64,000 bases of DNA. It comes from Pseudoneurospora amorphoporcata (lineage: Eukaryota; Ascomycota; Sordariomycetes; Sordariales; Sordariaceae). The stretch spans positions 118,363-182,362 of the forward strand of contig MU859118.1 in assembly GCA_033297205.1 (NCBI GenBank), in the 5' to 3' direction. Position numbers and translations under genes: made by a program. Every line of letters begins with the position of its first letter. The stretch's first letter is position 1. Below are positions 1 through 12,742 of this stretch, piece after piece. The notes below the pieces were generated by a model. The model had not been told where the DNA came from and made no database searches. It was given only the letters and a program-made list of their open reading frames with translations.

Positions 1-1
1 C

Positions 2-3000
2 AGAGAGTCGTATCCTAACGAGGAGCCTTCTGTGGAGGTGGAAGAGATGCTGGTGTCTCCGTCTTTGACGCGACCCATGAGCTCAGCAGCCCCGGGGACG
101 ACAACGCGTGCGACCTCTGTCTCAGCCGAAGGCCGGAGCACGCGTGCATCGAGAAAGCGGTCACATGTTGAGCTGGAAGAAGACCTGCAGTCATCACCTA
201 CGGCGGCTACTTTCCCTGCATCGGACGTTGCGTCTACGGCAGCGAACTCGAGAGCAGGGACGCCTGTGCTGCGACCGGCGAAGAAGCCCAGGACGGGCTT
301 GAGAGTGAAGAACTCGTAAGTTGTTCATGGTCCCTTCTTTATCTCTATTCGCGAGCCGCACGCGTGCACGCGGCGGGGTGGGCGCTGAGCCGGGTGTGCC
401 GTACGTGGTCGTCACGGNNNNNNNNNNGCGGGCGGGGGGGGGGCGGCCCCGCCAGCCCCCGCCGGGGGTGTGTTTTAGTAAACAGAAAGGTTTTTTTTTT
501 CTTTTTTTTTTTTTTTTTTCCCCCCCCCCCCCCCCCCCCCCCCAGTTTCCTCCCGGCAGTTCGTCTCTTGCGCATTTTCCGTTCTGTCATGGAACGGTCA
601 ATGACTGGGCGGCTGCTTGCAAGCTATGAGTGGACTTGGCAGGGTGGTTTGAGGATTAAATTTTTCATGCTGGCGTCTCACGAGAGTCTGCCTGCCTTGC
701 TTTTGGTGTCCTCACCTTCGCGACGACACGATAGAGAGGGACCGAGTGAGAGACGACTGGCGGCTTGCATCATGGTGCGGTCATGGTTAAGCACTGCATT
801 TGTTATTTGACATGATTGTTCACGTTGCTAATTGTTGTGAATGCAGGCCGATGAAGAAGAAGTCGTCCGCGGCCGGCATCCCGCGGGCGAGCGGAGAGCG
901 AAGTAGTCCGACTGTCACAAATGGCAACTATGCCAAGGAAGTAAGAAGCCATTTCTCATCTGTCATGTTTCTCTCTATTCTGTTTCTGCCTTTTCATATG
1001 CTGTGTGTCCTTTCCTGTCCGTCGTTTGTGCGTGGCTGGGCTTTCCTATTGGGAAGCGAAGCCAGAACGCGGATGGTGCTGGGCTTGCTGGGCTTGCTGG
1101 GCTTGCTGTGGGAGGGGGGGCGTTTGGCTAGCTCGGGACACAGATTGGACTGGATTTGCGGCCTTTCGCTCCTCTTTTTTTTTTTTTTTCACAGTCTGAT
1201 CACCCCTCCCCAACACTCGGCTACCTACCCTACCTTACACAGTATCTGCTGCCCTGCCCTGCCTGCCCATCCCCCATAACATACGTACACCCACTCATCA
1301 TTCCCTCCCGTCATCCCCCAATCCCCCATCTCCCCCCGAAAACAGCCCCATGCCCCTTGCTCAAATCACATCACCCAGTCCTGATCCCATCCTGCTCGTC
1401 CTCTCATCCTCCCGATCTCATGCCCATGTCTACGCCCATTCCCAACATCGCCATCCCTCGTGCCCATGCCACGCCTCCATCCGCACAACACAACGCGTGC
1501 AGGCCGCAGTAGTTGGCAAGGCAGGGACGGGCACCGGGGGGGTCTGTGATATTTTTAGTGGCGAACAACAACACGCTACCAACATCCACATTCTACATAC
1601 TACTTGTCTTCTCACTTGTTTCGACTGCTGCCATTCGGCCACTTCATAAAGTCCTGGTCGTGAAATATGCCGCACAAATCATCGCTCTCGTCTACTTTTC
1701 CCAGGTCTAGGCTGTCGTCGCTAACCGCTTATCGTGAGGTTTTCCAGGACGACAATGATGATTATTGCTCATCATGTGGTGGTAACGGTCAGCTCATCTG
1801 CTGTGATGGTTGCACCCGGTCTTTCCACTTCAGTTGCGTGGATCCGCCGCTGATGCAAGGTGCTATGCCCGATGAGTGGTTCTGCAATGTCTGTCGTACC
1901 GCTCACAACCCTCCGGTCTTCCCGGTATATAGCGGCCCTTTCGCGTCTTTGATGGAGAAGCTGGATGCCAAGAACTCGAGCGCATTTGCCCTCCCGGTTG
2001 ATGTGCGCGAGTATTTTGAGGCCGTTCGCACCGGCCAGGATGGAGAGTATGAGGAGATTGTGCCTCTAGTCAAACCGCCGGCTAAGTATGTCCCGTTTTC
2101 CCGTTCGATGTCTCAGTTGCGCCTCATATACTGACACCCGACCGCAGGAGGAAGAAGAACGATGAGGAGTCCGGACCCGACTTTTTCAGGTTACGTGATG
2201 ATAAGGGAGATCCGGCAATATGCCATCTGTGCCAAGGGGGAGCCTCCGCTCGCACCAGAGCCATTATCCCGTGCAGTCTATGTGGCCTCTTCTGGCATCT
2301 GGATTGTCTTGATCCGCCTCTGGCCAACCCGCCTGTTCTCCGAACGTGGAAGTGCCCTTGCCACGTTGATGACTTGCTCGCCAAGGTGCCAGGTCAGCTG
2401 GCGCCGGCTCACAAGTTCCGCAAGATCAAGGGCGCCTCAGTAATCAGGCCGGCTTACGGTCGCGCTTACATCAACAACGGCTACATCGAGGTGGAACCCG
2501 AGGATAGTGACGACGAGAGCGGCTGGAAGGACGTCGAGACCTATGGCAAGGTTGTGAGATTGCCTGCCAAGGGCATCAAACTCGATTTCCTATCACGGTA
2601 TGTATTCACTAATGATGTACAAAGTTGCTCGACAACATTATGACTGACTTGTTGCGCAGCGTTCGTGAGAATCGCAAGGGCAAACCCATCCCTCCTCTCA
2701 ATATTCCTCAGACTACTAGTACCAGGACATCAGTTGGATCATCCCTTCTCAACAAGCGGAGTCTGGAAGAGCAGCAAGCGGTCTACAATCTCGCCGCGTT
2801 GAGTGGACAAGGCACAAGTGGTGTTAATACCCTAGTTGATGCCTTGTTGGTATGTGTATCCCAATTTACCGCCTCCGCGATTACGATGACTGACAATCCG
2901 ATGCAGGCTCAAGCTGACCCTTCGGTCATATCGCTGATGGCGAGCGGCAACTCTGATCACTTGGCCAATGGTAACTTAAACCATATCGACCAACAGAGTT

Positions 3001-3362
3001 TGCGTGCTATGCTTGCCCAGATGGAGAAGATGACAAATCAGATCAAGAGCATGCTGGAGCCCGTCACTCCCATGGCTGCCTCCCAGGCTCAGCTGGTTTC
3101 ATCCAAAGTTCCCAGCTTGACGAACTCGTCACAGTCCGTCACGGACGAGGAGTCGGAGAAGATGGTTCGTGATCTCGAGACGACGCCAACGGTGAAAAAG
3201 GAATTACCTCCTTCGCCTGCCGCAACCGATGATGTCGCTACCTCCAAGCACACGAAGGAACCAGGCCCTCCCAGGAGGAAAAAGCGGAAGAGCAACGGAA
3301 GGAAGAGTGCAGACAGTGATGCGGCAGTACTCCAGAACGGTGATATGGATGTGGACGCATGA
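2..3362 (+). CDS. Two-PHD-finger protein, Rco1-like (5' end outside window)
   Basis: Probable chromatin reader of an Rpd3S-type histone deacetylase complex, acting in the nucleus. Exons I infer: 2-315, 847-940, 1748-2085, 2148-2597, 2660-2849 and 2907-3362, giving 613 residues in frame plus an unseen N-terminus. The first PHD (about 1766-1893) has the C4HC3 set CSSC, CDGC, HFSC, CNVC. The second (about 2220-2360) has CHLC, CSLC, HLDC and a final C-P-C-H. Two PHDs split by a linker, the second with the HLDCLDPPL block, is the Rco1 pattern as I know it. The N-terminal part is low-complexity and basic (KKPR, RKR), and the C-terminus has a KKRKS nuclear-localisation-like stretch. The join across 941-1747 is uncertain because that intron would be about 807 bp. 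Introns 2086-2147, 2598-2659 and 2850-2906 are well supported. Neurospora rco-1 names a different (Tup1) gene, so no symbol is given. It is convergent with the cohesin gene to the right. Confidence 0.8.
418..427. other. Assembly gap (10 N)
   Basis: Ten N bases lie inside the first intron of the PHD gene (316-846). They are followed by a G-rich run (about 432-447) and then a long T tract running into a C tract. The true length of the missing DNA cannot be known from the window. Confidence 0.97.
490..543 (+). repeat. Poly-T then poly-C homopolymer tract
   Basis: About 28 T (one C interruption) run straight into about 25 C, within an intron and close to the N gap. Either this is a real polypyrimidine microsatellite or a collapsed, erroneous contig edge. 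Its position next to the gap favours poor sequence quality. Confidence 0.8.
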
Positions 3363-4720
3363 TGATATTGAGGAGAGGGGAGGAAAACCTAGCCAGGTGT
3401 TGGAACAACTGATATCCTTTGTGGGGTCTAGTTAGTGGTCTTTGAACCAATTTCCACGTTTTAGGATTTGCATAGGTTATGGTGTACAGGCTTGGCTATA
3501 CTATCTATGGGTTGCGGTTGAGGGGATTGCGAAAATGAATTTGCACAGAGCAAGGAGCAGAGACAGCGAGGCTCGATTGCTTACCTACCTGACATGAGTA
3601 CAAGTCTATTGAAATCATCTTGATGACTCGGACGAGCTGTGATAATGTGCATGAAAGCCGTTCGGTCAGATCCCGAGTCCAAGAGTCTTCCAGCTGCTTC
3701 GTATTACCCGCCCATGCCCGCGCCGCGCTTCGTTGCCTGCCTACCTGCCTATCTACTGCGCACACACCCGGACGATTGCCCTTTCTTTCCCCAACCCAAC
3801 AGCCAACGACAAGCCAAACAGTTAACAAGCCAACCGACCAACCAACCAACCGTCCTCCCTCGAGCTATTAACCAACGAGCCGGGTTTCTTCTTTTATCTA
3901 TACTACATGACCTACATGCCTTTTCAGTCACACAAGCTTGGTGGGAGAACATCCTCGGCAGGCACGACAACACATATGGCAGGCAGGCAACCTTCTTTTT
4001 TTGCCCTCGCTCCTTCCGTCGTAGAGAATTGCCAGAGGGAAGAGGGACACTGGAGGGAGGTCGGTCGCGGCGAAGAAAGGTGCCAAAAATAATGAAACAT
4101 CGGCTGTTTCGTTTCACGTTCAAGGCTCAGCAGTCTCGCCATGTTGCGTTTCATCATACGGCCATGGTATGGAAGGGAACGGAAAAGGTTACATCGCTTT
4201 GATCGAGCGTTAAGATCGTTTGTGTCACGAGGTAAGTAAGGTTAGATGAACAGAAACTACAACGCTTCGCGCTTTCCACAAAGATGAAGTGCCCTTGGCA
4301 GGTGGTGATGGGTATGACGAGGCGGGAGACATAACAGTCGCTGTTTGGTAGATACAGAAGTAGAACTGAGGTTAAATAACGAGATATAGGTCGTGTTAAG
4401 AGCAGAGATCGCAGTACAACGAGGTCTGCAGACAGAGAGGAAAGAAAGATACTTTTACGGGTCCACAAATGAACTTGTCGCCTAAAATCTTCACCCTTAT
4501 ACAAATATTGAACATAAGGAACAAGTGAGACGTCGTCGGGTTCTCATGATACAGTGATAGATACCAACCACTACCCTTTAACTGATACGACTACTCCCAG
4601 CTCCGGCTTTCACATCTCAACCATCGTCTTAAGTAAAGAAACATGCTACCAAGTGGAAATCATTCTGCGTATCAATACTCAATTAACCCATCTTCAGCAG
4701 CAACCGAACCTTTTCACTCC
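3363..4720. other. Intergenic, between convergent 3' ends
   Basis: This stretch separates the stop codons of the PHD gene (+) and Spo76 (-) and should hold both 3' UTRs. It contains a short ACCA-rich tandem run near 3826-3850. No ORF here shows recognisable protein features. Confidence 0.6.
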
Positions 4721-7700
4721 TCACTCCTCATCCATAGCATCCTCATCCTCCTCATCCTCCGTTGGCTGCTTCCCCCTTGTACTCCTACCGCTTCTCCTAG
4801 CTGGAGCCGGTGCAGCGGCAGCCTTTACCTTCCCTTTTGTAGCAGCGGCAGCAGCCTTTGTCTTAGCTGGAGCTTTTGCCTTGCGGCCATTAGCGGCTGC
4901 TTTGCGTGCTGGTGGGGCCGCTTCTTCCTCCTCTTCCTCCTGCTCGTCCTCTTCGTTCTCTTCCTCCGCCACTGGCTCTTCGACTTCGACTTCGGCTTCG
5001 GCTTCGGCTTCGGGCTCATCAGCCATCTCGACATCGCTGAGCTCGCTTAGATCGCTGTCGTCCTTATCTTTGGCTGGTGCTGCTGCGGCCCTACCACGTC
5101 CGCTCTTTCTCGCAGCGTTCCTAACCGGCAGAGAGGCAGCGGCTTTCTTGCCCTTGGCGGCCGCGCTGGCGTTTTTGGTAGCAGCGGGCTGGCCTTCTTC
5201 CTCCTCTTCGGCGGCAGATGCTTCCTCCTGTTCCTCTCCGGGTTCATCAACTTCCTCGTCTTCCCTTTCCTTCTCCTTCCTTTTACTGCTCCTCGCTGAA
5301 GCGCTCGCCTTGGCAGAAGTACCCTTCTGCGGCGCCTCCTCCCCACTTTCCTTACCATCTCCCTCGTTGTCCTCGTCGTTATCGTCTTCATCGAGGTATT
5401 CCCACTCGGCCACACCCTCCAACATCTCCTCATCGTCATCCTCCGAGTCGCGCTCTGTGTAGGGGCCCTTGGCTTTGTTCGCCGCGCGACGAGAGCTCTG
5501 TCGGCGCTCGGACTCGGGAACGGCCGCGCCAGGGGACCAGTCGTCGCGATCGGACCTCTTCTTGGCCGAAGTCTTCTTGGACTTGGCTGTGGCGATCTTG
5601 CGGGAGGATTTGGCTTCACGGTCGCCGTCGCGGTCACTGGAGGATTTGACTTTCTTGGACTTGTGCCCGTCGCGATTGTTGGTGCCGGTGGCGGCGGACA
5701 TTGACTTGCGCTTCTGTGAAGGGGAAGTGGTGTTAGTAGGTTGTACTAGAACGAGGTACAGATCGAGTTTTCTTCCTACGTACCTTCTTCCGATCCATAG
5801 CCCTAAGAAGCTCGTCCAGCTTCTCGTCCAAGCCCTCAGGGAGGTAGGATTTCTCCGCAATCGCCTGCGCTTCGCTATGGGACTGAAGAGCCGTGTACAG
5901 ACCAAGAGGTAGGCCGACTTTCCCGGGGAACGCAGCGAAAGCCCAGACCTTCTTCTCCTGCCACTTCCTGATAATGGATTGCGCCAAGTCACTCAAGACC
6001 CTGTGTGCGTCGCTGTTCGGGTTGAGCCCATCTTGCGTCTGCTTTACACGCTCCGCGTACTTGTAGATCAAGCCTAGATTAGACTCGGTGCCTACCAGCA
6101 CGATGTAGTTGAGGATGTACCGAGCGTGGTCGACGAGGTATTCTACCTCGTTGCTGTAGTCAGGGTGGTGGGCCAGAAGCGAGATCAGGCGGGCCATGAT
6201 CGCCTCAAGAACAGGCTGCTTGAGGTTCTGGAAGTGGCGCGCTCGGGATCGAATCCATGTTTCCACCCTGTTCTTGAACTCGACGTTGGGTTCGAAGGCA
6301 GTGAGGAAGATGATGGTGTAGTAACGCGACCGCAGCTTGCCATCGGCAAGATACTTCTGGAGCTTCCGCACAAAGCCGTGACGCACCTCCTCGACCACGT
6401 CTTGGGTGGTCAGGGCCAAAAGGTTGAAATCTGAGGGCGTGAGCATGTCGTCGAAATGCTTCTGCGTGCAGAGCTTGAGCATCAACTGTGCGGCCAAGAG
6501 CCTTAGCCTCGTTTTGTGATGCTTGGGCGTCTCCTTCTCCTCGACTATCTCGCCTTTCTCCTTGATGATCTTCTTGAGGACCTTCCAGACAGAACTGGCC
6601 TTCTCCTTTGCGTCTTCGATATCCTCGATACTCCTAACCCTATTGACTAGTGTTTTCAGGGAGATACACTTGGCTTGGATTTCCTCGTCCATATCGGCGT
6701 CATTGATCCAATCAGGATCGCTGTCTTTGGCGTCGGTTCGCACCTGGAGAAGAATCTCCTTAAAGGTCATATTGAGAATCTCATCACTGGCATCCTCAGT
6801 AACCTTGGGTGCAAGGAGTTCCAACTGGCTCACGGCAGTTAGCTTGTTAAGAAAGTTACTCGACCCATACGACCAATCCTTCAATATTCGCTGGAGAATG
6901 TCAGTGGCGGTGACCATGCTCTTGTCATCCTTCTTACAAAGAACAGTGTTGACAGCATGCTTCGAAACCTTGACGGGTTGGCCATAAAGAGCGTAGTTGA
7001 TCATGGTCTGGACAAATTTCCGATCCATGGCGACATCCTTAGGGAACTTCCGGGCATACGTGGAGCAAGCCTTGAGCGTTTCCGCTACTATGGGATCGTT
7101 CGGCTTTGTGGCAGTAGGCGCCTGATCAACAAGATCCTTGCAAAGCTGCCCGATATGGGTTTTGAAGAGGTCCGGGTTGCGTTGAGAGATCTCGTTCAAG
7201 ATCTCGTGCGCAATCGATCCCAAGCCATCCTTGTCTAATCTGGAGTAGTCCATGATTGTAGACAAATGACTGCGGTTGAACAGAAGGCAGCCAGAACGGT
7301 AAAGTAGAGGAAGCAGAGTGTCGATAACGGAGGGGTCTTTGCTGGCCATACAGCGCTTGATAAGCTCTTTCAACGCCTTATAAACCGTCTTAAAGTCATT
7401 TTCCTGGCCAATGACATATTTAATCAGGTTGTAGTTGCGGCGGTCGTGGATTTTAGCAAACTTGATCAGGTCGGTCTTGCTCTTAACGTGTTCTGGGAGG
7501 AACTGTGCGATGTAATCGGCGGTTTTGTTTAGATTGCTGGTGATTTTGTCGGCGTTGCTTTCCATAACACCACCGTTGTACCTGTCGCACTGGTCGAGAT
7601 AGGTTTCCAGAATCTTGGCGAACTGAGGCCGTCTAGACTGCATGGCGAAAAATGCCTTCTTCGCCGGCTCGTCGAGTGAGCGGACGAGGAGGAGGATCCT

Positions 7701-9646
7701 CTCAGCCCTAATCGCATCATGATCGATGGATGTCGCATTCGCCGGTTGTGACTGAGAGGTGCCATTGGCGTTGGAATTCTTGGTAGCCTTTTTGACTGGC
7801 GGAAATCCAAGAGGCACCAGGAACTCATAGATGACGCGATCCATCAGGACGTTCAGTTCCAGATCATTGGCGTAAAAGGCGTTGTAGATGCGTGACGGAA
7901 TGCCAGACAGCGCTGCTGTTACTGCTTCATTTCCAGCAAGCATCTCCCCAGTCCCGACAGCCCAGAGTTTAGCCAACAGTGACATGGCGGCAACTCTAAC
8001 AGCGGGTTTCCTGTCGCGACAGCGATCAGCCAACGTGTTGAGAACCGATCCATCCTTGCCTACTCCTCCATTAGGTCCTAGCTTGGCAATGATGTCCTGG
8101 AACCTGAAGGTCTCGACAGCTTTGACGGCTGCAAGTCTGACCTTTTCATCGCTGTCCGAGAGCTTCTCTCCCAACCCTCGGATCAAAGTAGCCTCGTCCT
8201 CGCGGCTGAGTCCGATTCCTCCAGCAGAAGTGGAGAGAATGTGGCCGACCGCCGTGGTCCATGCGGCGCGAATAGACGGAGCTTTATCGTTCTTCCTACT
8301 CAGAAAGTTGTGGAACGTCGTGCTATGTGTCTGCGAGAAGGAAATAGAGCAAAGCGGCGTGGTGAGGATGTTGGTCACTTGGGGTTCCGCTCTATCTTCC
8401 TCTTCCAGACTCAATGGCGGGTATGCAGCTGGATCAAGGACGGGCAATGGAGGCGGGCCTGCGGCGCCAATGCCTGAAATCATGTCTCCGAGGGTTTCCG
8501 TTGCCATCTGTCGCAAGTGCACATTGTCTGCCGAGAGCTCTGCATCAACCTGGGGGATAACGTTTTGAAGGATCATGGGGGCAGCCTTCCAGATCTCCCG
8601 AATAAGCACATGCGCTTTCCTCAGTTCCTTCAAGTCGGACTCGGACGGCCCTGTTGGGGCATCATCCTCATCGTTTTCGTCATCTTTGTCTCTGTTACCG
8701 CTCGGCTTCCCAGCAAAACCTGTCGCGTCGACAATCACATCACTAAAATACTGACTGGCGAAACGGGCCATCTTGTCGTCATAAGTCTGGCATAGATTCC
8801 TGACCATCTGGTAAGCCTCTGGCTCTTCCTTCAGGAGCAGCGTTGCCTGGCTGTCATCGATTGGCACATGATCCTGCCGTTCCTTGCCAAGTCCCGGAGC
8901 AGCAGCTCTCAGGAACTGCGCCATGATGACATCCACAACCTTTCCTGGAAGGGTCACGGAGTCGTCGATGAGTGCCCCCAGCATCTCTTGCATACTAAAC
9001 TCGACGTCCTTTCCAACCTGCTCTCCCTTGGAGGATTTGAGACCCGAGACGCCGTCGAAAATTGTGGTAAAAAGCTTGAGTAACAAGGCCTCGCTGCCTT
9101 CAACATCGAGTAGCAGCACGATACTCTTGATCTCGGCAAAGGACCGTAGCACATACTTGTGCTGGTTGTTGTAGGGATTCGATGGATCGAAGAGGGCGGG
9201 AATGATGGAGTTGATGCTGAGGTTAAAGATGTCCTGTGTTGCAATCACCAACGTCAGCAGATGGTCCATGAAACGGCGTCTTGTGGCTCTCGAACCTTGA
9301 GTTGCGATGGAGTAAAGGGCGCATCGGGGGCGCATAGCCTTAGGATATCGACAATGCAGCATGCTGTGTATGCCCGTACGCCCTTGTCCTTGTGTTGGAT
9401 AAGCTGATGAGAGGCGACGTCCTTAGCGACCTTGACCAGCGAATCGGCGTCCACAGTCTCCTGATCCATATCCGACAGCTCCTTGGAGAGGGCGTCGAGT
9501 CTCTTGAGCAGTGTATCGACGGAGATGGGCTTGCCGGGGCGCCATGTTAAGGGCTCGTTGAACTCGAGTGCGACCAGTCCCTGTTCCTGTTCCTGCTCCT
9601 GCTCGAGCTCTTCCTCCTCCTCGGGAGCACTCCGACGTGGCGCCAT
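4721..9646 (-). CDS. spo76: Sister chromatid cohesion protein Spo76/Pds5
   Basis: Cohesin-associated regulator that holds sister chromatids together and shapes meiotic chromosome axes; nuclear. Three exons fit with unbroken phase: 9646-9296, 9233-5784 and 5713-4721, with introns of 62 and 70 bp, giving 1597 residues. The start ATG at 9646 is the first that leads into the conserved N-terminus; an in-frame ATG at 9688 is the alternative. Residues about 60-1250 form an unbroken helical, HEAT-repeat-like region, including blocks such as TTIFDGVSG and LLDVEGSEALLLKL that I know from Pds5/Spo76. The last 330 residues (third exon) are low-complexity: basic KKRSDRD blocks alternating with Glu-rich runs, KSGRGR and SGRSTRGK patches, ending in a short acidic tail. 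That is the usual disordered Pds5 C-terminus. A hexamer repeat near 4985-5020 encodes the alternating Glu-Ala/Glu-Val stretch. Family assignment is strong; exact tail length is less sure. Confidence 0.93.
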
Positions 9647-11749
9647 GGCGGCTGATGTGCTGTGGTGAAGCCGTCCTCTTGCGTGCAATCGGTGGGCAAG
9701 CTAGCCAAGTGACGGATCTGGTCAAGTGACGAAGCGGCCAAGACTGGTAACTGGATCGAATAGGAAGGCGGGGGCGGAGAGGAGTTGGGAGGCTCGTCAG
9801 TCGTTGAGCGATCACAAGGCGCGCGTGGTGCCGTGGTGCGACGTTAACGACGGGAGGAAGATCGAGGCTCAGGTCGTCGACTCGCGATTGGCGATGCGCG
9901 GATCCTTGGAGGTATATGGACAGCTTGGTATCGCGGGCCACGAGAGATAATCCGAGATAATGATATGCGCAGATGGTTTCTAGATGTCGCGTGACAGGCC
10001 GGCTGGACTCGGAGGAGAATATGATCAGATGCGGTGGGTTGATGAGTTGAGGTGTTGATTTGTTCGGCGACAGCTGTGTTACGCGCTCGCCCGTCCTGTT
10101 CCTTCGCGTGTACAACAATTCGTGACCTACATACAACCTAATTGGGGGACAATTGGCGGGGAGCTGAGAGCCAGGGAGCTGCAGCGTCCGCAAGACAGGG
10201 GACCACTGGCAGGCCCGGTGAAACGTTGGGAGCATCTTACAGAATATTACGGTCCGCTGTCTTGGAGACGCTGACACATAATTACGTCTGCGTAAAGTAA
10301 GGTATCTTCGAGTCGATAGGGTAAGAAACTCGTGCATTTGCACAGTCCAAACATCCAAAGTGATGAATGCAACTTGAACTTCAACCGCACGTCAACGAAT
10401 GCCCTCAAATCACCTAGAACTCGGTCATGACACTCTTTCGTGGAACCCCCTAACAACTTCGACAGTCGCCCAAAAAAGGTGAAATTCACTTTTTTGTTTA
10501 TCGATACTCATGCTCCTAGAGTTACTTTGTCTACATTCGCACTAGACGAGGCCCGCCGACCGCGAACATGTTCACCTTGACTCCGTTGATAGTCAACCTC
10601 GTTTGACGATTTTGCGAACGGCGAGTTCCTGAGAACTTTCGCTCCACTCATTCCAACTCAGCTTCGACATGTTCACGGGTCTTATCAATGATTCCCCCGC
10701 TCTCTGCAGCCTTGTCACCCGTTCACTCATTCTTATCTTCAATGCTTGGCTTGTAAGTCTCATCGTGGAAGCTCCCGACGTGGTTTGACGTTCATCATAT
10801 GAAATCCTCACGCCTTCACACAGTATCATATGTGCCAATGTCATATCCACCTCCTCGACAGAACAAGCAACCTTATCTTCCTAGGAACCACAAAGCAGAT
10901 ATAGGTTCTCTTCATACCTAACACTTGCGGCACTGGTTTTAATCCAGTTGTCCGTTTGCATTATCGACATAAAGGACATGGATGCATCCACGAAGCGACC
11001 TACGTTGGATCAAACAAGACTAGAACAACGACCAAGTGGGTTTAAACGGTTACGTTTACATACTGGAAGACCATATCCTCCCAGCAAGTACCTATACTTG
11101 GGATCAGACTGGTCGCTACGGTACATAGCATTTTGTTTGTTTTTCATCTCCTCACAAACCTGCAAATTCTACCCTTGTAGACTAAATAGAGGAACTGATC
11201 TAAGAATACTTCACCTACCCGCGGTAACGACTATCGAAGATCGGAGCGGAAGAGGACGGATGCTCCTGGGTGTCACACGTCTCGAGAGGACCCGATTCGT
11301 TCCATTGCTCGTCTGAGGAAGGCTCGACTTGTAGGTGAAGGCGGTCACTTCTCCTCAACTGCCCGCCGGACCTTTGGACATGGAAGGTACGCCGCCGATT
11401 GCACGGCACGGCCGAGTGTCAGGTGGATTGCGTTTCCAAAAAGCGCACCTTAGGTTCCCGCGCGAAGGATTCCTCAGGTTCTCAACTCTTGCCGTCCCGT
11501 TTTCATCCTATCCTCCTCGGTCGCCAGCCGATAACCGTCGTCAACAGTGGCAGCTTAGTCTGCCAGTGATTTTGACATTCACTCCCTCCTGCCCATCGCG
11601 TATAAGAATCCTAAATCTGGCCCGCAGTCTCTCCTTCCACTGTTTTCCCCTCCCACTCGTCACACTTTCTCAACAACTGCGGACTCGTCCTTCCAATCTC
11701 AACAGTCACTCGTTCAGCGCGCGCCCAGCACTCCAGCCTTTAATCGCTC
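9647..11749. other. Intergenic, no gene recognised
   Basis: Just over 2 kb between the spo76 start and the leader of the next + strand gene. Open frames exist, the longest on the minus strand at 9423-10358, but their residue composition is arbitrary and they overlap spo76 exon 1 in another frame. The left part presumably carries the spo76 promoter and 5' UTR. Confidence 0.5.
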
Positions 11750-12051
11750 GTAAGTTATTCCCACCTTTATGCTTCCTTCCCTTTTGTCCATTTGTTCGCA
11801 TTGTCGCGACGAGCAGTCGCATGGTGGGGATGCTCCTCGATCGCGAGATGATCGCGACATGACAGCGGTTTTGCGATACCTTCGCGCACCTCTTCCCACG
11901 CGCCCGACCTCATCGCCACAGCAGGCGGCTCTGGTCCGTCAAGAGGTCTTGATCTCGAGCTCGTATACCCCTTTCTCGGATCCCTCTTCCCCTCCCCTGG
12001 GGCTGTTCTGTGTCCCGCGTCCATGAATTGTGGTTACTCTTTTCTCTGCAG
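11750..12051 (+). other. Probable 5'UTR intron of the GPI-anchored-type gene
   Basis: A GTAAGT donor at 11750 and a pyrimidine-rich TCTCTGCAG acceptor ending at 12051 delimit 302 bp just upstream of the ATG at 12093. Pyrimidine- and CA-rich sequence before it (about 11560-11745) looks like a fungal promoter or leader. There is no transcript evidence. Confidence 0.45.
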
Positions 12052-12092
12052 CGTCGTCTAACCATCCTAGCTAGGTTATTTCCCCTACCACA

Positions 12093-12742
12093 ATGTCTGA
12101 TATGATGCTCATGGCCGCCGCCATCGCTGGCTTTAGCGTCACCGGTGCCAACGCTCAGATGGCTTATGGCAGCGCCGGTGCCGTGACCGCCTCCAGTTCT
12201 GGGTAAGTCTTTGGTTTCTCGATCCTCAAACGAAGACTAACACTGACAGCGCTTGTGCCTCTAGCGTCTCGGCTTGCGTTCCCACCACTATCACTGTCAC
12301 GCCTTCCGTCAGCGCCGCCGCCGACCAAACCACCGCCGACGTCGATGGTGTTCAGGGCAGCGCCTCGTCCACCAGCAGCAGCGATTTTACCACCATCAGC
12401 AGCGATCTCATTTCCTACATCACCAAGACTGCCACTGCCACTTTGACCACTACATTCGTCAAGGCTACCCAGCCCGCCGCCAACGCTACTGCCACTGCCA
12501 CTCAGTACAGCAACGGCACCACCACTGCGACCGCCACCGGTATGGCCGGCACTGGTACCGGTGTCTCTTCTTGGGCCACCGGACCCTATCACTCTGCGGC
12601 CAATGGCACTTATGCTTCCCCGGCCGCCACTGCCGGCCATCCTCAGCAGGCCGGTGCTTCATCTTCTTCCAGCGTGAGCTACATCCACCTCGCTGTGGTG
12701 CTCATTGCTTCTGCCGCCCTCGGCGCTGTCCTTGGCGCCTAA
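12093..12742 (+). CDS. Small secreted GPI-anchored-type protein
   Basis: Function unknown; probably a cell-wall or plasma-membrane surface protein. Exons 12093-12202 and 12265-12742 give 195 residues; the 62-bp intron has a CTGAC branch and a CTAG acceptor. Residues 1-22 are a signal peptide with a hydrophobic core (LMAAAIAGFSV) and a likely cleavage after ANA. The middle is rich in Ser, Thr and Ala with several N-x-T/S sites (NAT, NGT, NGT), a typical glycosylated stalk. The C-terminus has small residues (GASSSSS) followed by a hydrophobic tail ending LGAVLGA with no basic residue after it, the signature of a GPI-attachment signal. No catalytic domain is visible. The codons are strongly C-ending, suggesting good expression. 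An apparent 302-bp intron precedes the start. Confidence 0.8.

Noticed and set aside
4554..5462. 302-codon plus-strand frame rich in Ser and Ala
   Set aside because: It is the antisense shadow of the low-complexity Spo76 tail.
9423..10358. 311-codon minus-strand frame upstream of spo76
   Set aside because: It overlaps spo76 exon 1 in another frame, with arbitrary composition and no motif.
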